From the NCBI RefSeq assembly GCF_041146795.1, contig NC_135188.1, forward strand, positions 2,091,419-2,155,418: 64,000 nucleotides of DNA, written 5' to 3'. The translations under genes and the position numbers were made by a program. Each line of letters starts with the position of its first letter. The first letter of the stretch is position 1. Shown here one piece after another: positions 34,579-64,000 of this stretch. The stretch comes from Maylandia zebra. Lineage: Eukaryota; Chordata; Actinopteri; Cichliformes; Cichlidae. The notes beneath the pieces were generated by a model. It was not told the DNA's origin, made no database searches, and saw only the letters and a program-made list of their open reading frames with translations.

Positions 34579-37504
34579 CTGGAGGTGTGCAGAGAGTTTT
34601 TATGAGCAATAGCACTCGCAGTCACAGACCAAAGGTGTCACACATTGCTGCACTGCAGGAACATGTGTTTTGGCCTGTATGCTGAGGGAAAAGTCAAATA
34701 ATTGACTCTCTTTCATTATAATTAGGGGGCTTAAGTCACTGCAGCTCACGTGGTTTTCATCCCCCCGGCCCACCGGAGCACATGTGAGAGGCATGTGACT
34801 GGATCGGACTGAGCTCGCTTTTCTGCGCTCAGAAATCCTTCAAAAGTCAAATATGAAAATTGACTTTGGCCTCGCCTGGAATTCCACAGGCAGACGTGGA
34901 GGACAAAACTGACTCCTCTTTAAGTCTACCACACCTCTGCTTTCTCAGGCTTCCAGGCACTAACACAATTAAATAGAAAACCTGAAAAGCATGAATTAAT
35001 TTGTGCTTAAGAGCTTAGAGAGAATTCTCAGTCAACTGCACGAGTCCTAAAGTTCTGCTTTCCTCATGCTTTTCCGAGCCTGTTCCACAGAGCGATGGAA
35101 GCATTTCCACTCTTGGGTTGCAGGTTGCACTTAGAAACAGAATGAAAAGGTGTGTTTAGCCACAAAAAATGTGCTGTAGTACAACCAGCCCCAGTGCGAT
35201 GATGACATTCAGCAGTGCATACCGAAATAATAGCAACACTGTGATATAATCGCTAGGAGTGGTGTGGTTTTGGCAGCAGCACTTGTGGCTGTGTATGAAA
35301 TGGAAGGCAGTCAAATAACTAACAAAGGAAATAATTTGTTTCCACATGTTTTGTTTTATTGTGCACAAGAAAAATTCTTGTGTGGAGGCAAGCCAGCAGG
35401 CGTAAATCGCAAAATCATGTTTATAAAAAAATAAATGAACACCATGTAACTGTGAGCGGGTTGTTTCTTCCCGGTCTTCAGATGTGAACATCAATGATTT
35501 CTGCAAAGCCAATCAGCACCAAAAGGTGCAGTAAAATGGCTCCACAGCCTTTCTAGGTCACCCCAAGTGGAGCATCCAACAGAAAAGATTTCTCACATTA
35601 ACGGACAATCGTGCATGCGTGTGCAAGCTGTGTGACCATGCATAAAATAAATGCAAGGATGTTAAACTCACACGAGTGGCGTGAGATCTCCCGATGTGGA
35701 GCGTCTTCTTCGTCCTCAGTCACAGATGCACAGATTTGAGGGGAGACCGCCCCGCTGCTCCACATCAACAGAAAAGCGTGGGTCAGTCTAAAATTCCTCC
35801 TCCTCTTTCTCTCTCCGTCTCTCATTCATTCGTTCGGAGTCACGCACGCGCACTTGTGCACGGACACAGTCATACACTGTCCTCGATGTCCGCGGCTCGC
35901 CAGCAGCAGGTGTCTGAGGACAGGGGGCACCTCTGTTCTGGACCCCCCTCTCCTCTCCTCCGCCTCTGGTCACCTTTGTTGGGGAAAGACTGGCCGTGAA
36001 GAGCGAGCCGACAGCCTTGCCTCTCAGCTCTTACTTCCACACCACCGAGACACAAAATTCCTTTAATGGGAACGCATCTGCTCTGGCATCGTGATCTCTC
36101 TCTATATATATATCGACCCCCCCTCTCTTCTCCCTTAATGTGGACCCAAATACCTTTGGAGAAGCTTTTTCTTCTCACCACAGTATCAATTGAAAAGCTT
36201 CTTTGGGCTTCCACTGTATTTACATTCCTCCATGGAAGTAGCTTATTTATCCCTGCAGCAACTTGGGAAAAATAAGCACCAGCCTCTGTCTCCTTTTAGT
36301 CCCATCAGATAATCCTGCTGTTGTTTTCAGTGGTGGTCTGTGTGGCTGCTGTTCCCTGGCAACAGCATCTCTCTCCATCCATAGCCTCTCTTCAGCCTCT
36401 ATGCCTCCTTGCTCGTGCCTCTTTCATACCTGCTACCCCACAACATGAATTATTCAGACCCTTACTTCACTTTCTGCCAGCCAATCATATCACCCCTACA
36501 GCTTCACCGCATACTATGGCTGAAAATACTTGTTCTGCACATTCCTAAAAGGTCTCTTTTACTGTGTCCATAAGGCCTCGTGAGTAATTACCCGCGAGAA
36601 AAAGCTTTTAACAAATATTTGTGTCCCTCTTATGCATAATAAGGGTTTTCCTCTTCTTCTTTTTTTTTGTACGGATCCTGAGCTGATGCCCTTAAAACCC
36701 CCAAGGTCAAACGATGCTTTTTAGCATCGTGGACATAGTGCACCTTTATACGAAACGTCCAGAAGAGCTGAATGTGATGGTGCTTGGTATGACTCACCCC
36801 AGGCAGCTGGGTTAACATTAGACTGTACCTCAATTATCAGAGGCACGCAACACCCGTCCAATCACCCAGCCATTCACACCCAGAGTATTAAGCAAAGCGA
36901 GAGCATTCACTCCAACGTACTTCCGTCTCCGCTAAAATTTATTTATTTACGTATATATCAATTAATCGTTCATAAAATTGGTATAACAAATAATAATTAT
37001 ACAAATCAGTACAAAATGTAAAACAGATAAAAAGCAGAAAAGAGAAGGAAACAAAATAAAGCAGTGCCTTTACTCAAGCATAAAACTGGAGTTAATTAGT
37101 TAAATTGACTTTTTTTAATTACAGTTTTTTTTTTTAAAATATGATCTGTTTGTTGAAATTTAAAATAAGACCAGATCCAAAAAACTATATGTAGGGCATT
37201 AAGTTTGTGTGGGGCAAAGGAGAACATAAATATGTTAACATAAATATAAACATGGATGTCACTAGATTGTCAATTAGCATGTAAAGGTTAAATATATTAT
37301 ATTTCTAGCACTATTGCTAAAGTTTGTTCGCGTGTTCTCATGCCACAGCTCACGCATTCTCTGTTATGACACTATTATCTCAGCAGTTTCAGGTTGGGTT
37401 TATCATTACACTGGCATACAGTTTTGAGCCATACCTGAATAGTGTTTAAGACACAGATATACGGTGTCATTTAGCGCTATAATAATAATATTAATAATAA
37501 TAAT

Positions 37505-37555
<51 letters not shown>

Positions 37556-37877
37556 AAGAAGAAGGATTATTTTTAATCTCAGCGGGGGGGGGGTTAGTGC
37601 GCATGCGTGTAGCGATTGAGTGGAGAAGTTATGAAAATCTATATATATTAACAAGGATATCATATATATATAGAAATTATACACTGACCGCAGACTTTAC
37701 ATGGCGCACACGGAGTTCCTCGCTGAAAGCTCCCTGTTTGTAACCGTTTCGTGTCTTTCCGATCCAGTTCCGGTATGTGACCGTTAGCAGCAGTCGAGGG
37801 GGGGAACTATCTTGAGTTTCGGTGTCACCGCTCCGCTGCTGTTTGTCAGCACACTGTACTGTACCGGAGATGCCAAG
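34579..37877. promoter_or_regulatory. Divergent atcay-zfr2 intergenic/promoter region
   Basis: About 3.3 kb separates the two divergent start codons. It must hold the zfr2 promoter and probably the atcay 5' UTR exon(s) and promoter. GC-rich, Pur/Pyr-rich DNA at 35690-36000 is a candidate atcay upstream exon/promoter, but no first exon could be fixed. An (AT)-rich block is at 36103-36112 and the proximal zfr2 promoter is at about 37680-37877. No other gene was recognised. Confidence 0.45.
37480..37552. repeat. (AAT)n microsatellite
   Basis: An imperfect then perfect AAT/ATA tandem run about 300 bp upstream of the zfr2 start. Confidence 0.9.
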
Positions 37878-60060
<22,183 letters not shown>

Positions 60061-60294
60061 CCTCTGCCTCCGGAGCAGAGGCATTTACTAGTTTAGAGAC
60101 TGGTAGAATGTCACAACATTAAACGTTCTTTCTTTTCTCGAAAAACAATCTTAACACGCAGCTATACACGTACAAATATAACTTTGACTCTACATGTTAC
60201 ACATCTACCCTTAAACTGTGGGGGATGAAGCTTCGGAAGGAGGGAAGGGACTGACGATTGGTTGCAATTCCTTCTGATTTCAGTGTGCGGAGTG

Positions 60295-60300
60295 AATAAA
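60295..60300 (+). promoter_or_regulatory. zfr2 proximal poly(A) signal
   Basis: AATAAA 235 bp after the zfr2 stop codon. A second AATAAA lies at 61247-61252, so two 3' UTR lengths are possible. Confidence 0.5.
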
Positions 60301-61246
60301 GGGAGTAAACTCCTTTTTTTACACGCAGTATACGAACCACCACTAATTTGTGTGCCGTTGTGTTGTTTGCTATGATGTTAAAGCCTCCAGTGCAGTTTAA
60401 ACATCAGCACCTTAAACTTTATTTGCAGCTTTTCTCCGTGAAGAAAAAGCTGGACGCTGCTGCTCTTCGGGCGAGTTCAGTTTTATCATCCCGACTCTTG
60501 AATTAACACTGGTGCAGAATATTTGCTGCTGAAACTGGTTTCTAAGATTGTGAAAAGTGGGCAGGAAGCTTTGAAACTGTGAGGGAGGTCAGATAAGAGT
60601 GAGCGAGCACAGTACATGAAGTGATCTTTACTTTGCTTAAGGGTAACACACAAAAAAAATCCCCCTGTTTCCAAATAAGTCTAAAATAACCGGCCCACCA
60701 AAGGTGGCTTTCTCTGGTGATAGTTAATCTGCCTCTGAAGGGAGAAATCTTCCTTGGTGCAGTTCAGTAGCATGCTGAGGGACTGAAGCACTGTATGCAG
60801 CCATAATTGTATAATTTAAATAATATTACCTAGTAATCTTTTTTCTTCCAGAGTATGGTTAGAAGAAGAGAGAAAATGAGACTGAATACTTACTGAAATG
60901 ACTAAATCGTTATAGTCCTTTTGACTTTCTTCCTTGTGCCTGCCTCATGTTATGTATTACTGATTAAGAGGAACAATTATGGGTTTTGTCTGGTTTGAAT
61001 CTTGATGAGCGGTATGTCACAGAGACAAAGGAGCCGACGTTTTACGCACCTCTGGCTCAGAGTTGATGCGCATTTTTAGTTTTATCTTCATTTACCAACA
61101 GCATCACAGTATGCTACTTGCTTATTTTATTTCCGAGGGATGCTGCGGTCTGTTTTTTGTATTGTTGAAACGGGAAGCGTGAACCTCTCTGTCCTATTAT
61201 TTGAATGTCTTTGTAGTGTTGCCTAAAGTTGAGGGGAGATACTAAA

Positions 61247-61252
61247 AATAAA
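61247..61252 (+). promoter_or_regulatory. zfr2 distal poly(A) signal
   Basis: AATAAA about 1.2 kb after the stop codon, just before the CpG-rich segment that may start the next gene. Confidence 0.5.
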
Positions 61253-61329
61253 GAGGAAAAAAACACTCTTCGGGCTTTTTCTGTCTTGTGATGTAATAAA
61301 AAGCGTCGCTGTGTCTCAAACTGCGCTTT

Positions 61330-61785
61330 CCTAAATATTGAGGAAGTGGTTCACGCGGACATTGAGCGCGCGCCACCGCGAGCGCTCACAAGGCTCTGAG
61401 ATGTGAATAAAGACGAGGAGCGGCTGCGGACGGGCTGGAGACGATGAAGAAATTCAGCCGAAAATAAGTTTGACGGAGAGTGCCCGCTGAGGAGGCCTGG
61501 AGCCTGGTGGTTTCTCCTGCTGACAGGCTCTCCCCAAAGAGCCGCAGGTACTGAAACATTTATGCCGACGAGGACTCGGACGGACGGCGCTGTCTGGGCG
61601 TTCATCTTCTGGCTTTGACTTCGACAGAGGCGGATTTATCGAACAGCAGCTTTGAATTGTACTGCATCTGTTTGCGTTTTATTACAGGACAGACGGCGCT
61701 TTTTATCTTTCCTGGCTGTTCGGAGACCTTGTTTGCTCGGCCAGGTGTTCAAAGAATTATCCAGCCAGCCCTGCTGATGGCAAAG
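61330..61785 (+). other. Possible promoter and first exon of a downstream gene
   Basis: A GC- and CpG-rich island (GCGCGCGCCACCGCGAGCGC around 61365) is followed by sequence ending CTGATGGCAAAG and a strong donor GTACGT at 61786. An ATG at 61777 would give only three codons (MAK) before the donor; earlier ATGs open short upstream frames. In human the neighbour beyond ZFR2 is MATK, so matk is a candidate, but there is not enough coding sequence to name it. Confidence 0.4.
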
Positions 61786-64000
61786 GTACGTACTGCAGAT
61801 GTGTGCAGCTGTATTTCAGATTATAGGCTAACGCTAATGTGATTGATAAAGTATGTACTAAGTACTCATGTCTTAATCCAAATTTACACCCGAGTGTCGG
61901 CTTTATTTATACGGCACATTTAATTACACGTAAACCATAAAACCACAAACCGTGTAGTCAGGCAATAAACCAAACAAGTAGGATACAAGTCAACACAAAC
62001 ACACAGTTATGAACTGTAAGCCTGTCAGAATTTAAATCTTTTGAACCGTAAACACAGATGTAACTGACCTCGGATCAGCAGGCAGCTTGCACCAAATTAC
62101 CGAAAGCGCCCTCAGCTGAGATCTGATTCTCGGGACAGTTAAAAGATCTCAACCTGCTCAGGTCTGACTGCGCAACTCAGAGATGCACTGGTGGCCAAAC
62201 CCTTTGAGTGCGTTATGAACTAATAAAAGGGTTTTTTCCCCAATAAAGTGACTTCAGCACTATTTTGAATTCTATATGTGCGTGTAAGGATTCAGGACGA
62301 GCTGAAGTAGTCCTGATGATTCTGATACTGCTGCAGATAGAGTTCTGCGGTATTGCTCCACGGGCAATTTTCTCAGTGAGTTTCATATGAGATTTTTCTA
62401 ATTTTTGATATATATTTTTAAAAAATGTAACATGCAGTTCCGTTACAAATAATGTTATGGACTTTATTGTGTTTCACAGAAATAGATGATAAATATCAGA
62501 GCTGGCACCAGCTCACCGCCGACTCTGTCACTAAATCTGCCATAACATCGAGTCAGTCTGATATCAATCTCCGTTTGAATGAGGTCAAGTTGGCAATCAC
62601 ACGCAATGCGTTCCTGGTAATACAGCCGTAAACTGTGACAGACTGTCAGAAATCACATATCTGTTACTGTCTACGTACACAGAAAAGTTTCTCAGCATCC
62701 TTCCTGTTCTGTAGGGATACAACCTGAATACAACCAGCTGGCACTCAGTCGCAGACTCATTCAAACTGACCGCAACATGTTGAGAATCTGTCTGCATTTA
62801 TAATTTAAACAGCAGTTATTCAACAGTCTCCCAGAGAATGAGTCCAAGTCAGACTGCGACTGTTTGCAGAAAGGTTTCCTCCTGTCAGGCGACCTGTGCA
62901 GTTATCTTGCGATCAACTGGATGAATGTGACAAATTTAAGTACAATCAGCACACAGCCACAGATATCTATTTTTTTTTTAATTAATTAATCTGTCTAATT
63001 GTTTATGCAAGGTGTTGTCCTGTTTTTGCTTGTATGACTGAGCCATTAGTTTGCTTTGAGTTAGGACGTTGGCTTTGTCAAGCCAAATGTGTCCAGGAAT
63101 CTTTTGGCTTTAATGTATTAAACAGCATTAATCGATGTAAAACCTTTGGAAATATCAGGAACTTGCATGAAGGAACAGAGAATCACATGTGTCCTTTTAC
63201 ATTAACAATACTGCCATTAAAGCACTTCAATAGTCATGATTTTAACCTTATTTGAACAAATGAACAAAGGCAGGATGGAAATACTGGCAGTGCAAAATGT
63301 CAGAGTTCATATTTATTCAGGGTGGGGACAGAAATGATACATCATAATGTGGCAATATTGTATCAATACAGGGACACTAAATGTTAATATTTTATTAGAC
63401 AAAATTAAATATTCTGGGAATGCTACGAACAAGACTTCTCATCTCATCCTGAGATGACGTCAACCGAGAAAACTTAAATTTCTTAACTCATGTTTTCTCT
63501 ACCTTACCATGCAGTGTTTCAAAAATGATGCTCATATGTCACAAACTCTTTGAGAACTTGATGCGTAGGCTATCATTCTCCCCCAAACGGAGGGAGTCTG
63601 TCATCGTTTCCATTTGTTTCTCTGTCTGTTTGTTCGCAGTCTGTCCACAGTTTTCAAGATATCGTTCTCAGATTTTGCAGATACCAGTAGCAGATAATAA
63701 CATTTAATTCTGATGGAAATCAGGCAAAGGTCATTGGTCAATAAAAGGAAATCAGTTGATCATTTCATGGAGGTCCAATATTTGTCGCCGGTAGATATAT
63801 TTACTAAAATTCTTGGCCAAAAGATCCGACCTCCAAAAAAAGGAAATTCTCATTTTGTTGGTGTATTTTTTACGCCGACCAGAATAAAGTCGACAACCAA
63901 CCACCAAACCAAGACGGGCTGTGGGTGTCCAAAAGAGATATGTTCAAATGCTTTGGTTTTATGCTGGTTGTTCAGTGGTCTCACAAATCATCACTACGAT
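61786..64000. other. Right edge, no recognised exon
   Basis: AT-rich sequence without splice-supported exons or identifiable repeats. It could be the first intron of the putative downstream gene. Confidence 0.35.

Overview
The window is nuclear DNA from a teleost fish, probably a percomorph; a cichlid is possible but not shown. The evidence is multi-exon vertebrate genes with GT-AG introns, teleost-type interspersed repeats (Rex3/RTE and L2-type LINE ends, Tc1/mariner, PIF/Harbinger, piggyBac, pogo/Tigger-like elements) and many microsatellites.

Three protein-coding genes could be reconstructed exon by exon, all with consistent splice phases. nmrk2 (nicotinamide riboside kinase, minus, 7 exons, 201 aa) is at about 19.15-21.96 kb. 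atcay (caytaxin, minus, 10 coding exons, 364 aa) is at about 29.57-34.56 kb and has a probable long 3' UTR. zfr2 (zinc-finger RNA-binding protein 2, plus, 19 exons, about 1037 aa) is at about 37.88-60.06 kb. The order and orientation (zfr2 and atcay head to head, nmrk2 behind atcay in the same direction) match what I recall of human 19p13.3, which supports calling zfr2 rather than its paralogue zfr. The genes share a neighbourhood, not an evident pathway: NAD+ salvage, a neuronal CRAL-TRIO adaptor, and a nuclear/neuronal RNA-binding protein. A CpG-rich segment at 61.3-61.8 kb ending in a splice donor may be the first exon of another plus-strand gene.

The left third (0-18 kb) is accessory, repeat-rich DNA. 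It holds a degraded Harbinger element (376-1915) abutting a full-length Harbinger copy (1919-4898), then LINE debris (5.7-6.8 kb), a palindromic fold-back repeat (7.4 kb), an intronless broken TRIM gene (8.5-9.6 kb), a second nearly identical full-length Harbinger copy (12367-15354) and a 155-bp piggyBac MITE (16.2 kb).

The most striking observation is that the two full-length Harbinger copies are broken in complementary genes. Copy 1 keeps an open Myb-like gene but its transposase has a 7-bp deletion. Copy 2 keeps an apparently intact 348-aa DDE transposase but its Myb-like gene is frameshifted by a 1-bp loss in an A run. Both share the same terminal inverted repeats, so together the pair still encodes both proteins a Harbinger element needs.

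The rest of the non-coding sequence is introns with inserted repeats (Rex3, pogo/Tigger-like, Tc1, a hAT-like candidate) or sequence in which I could recognise nothing. All names and positions come from reading the sequence; nothing was checked against a database.
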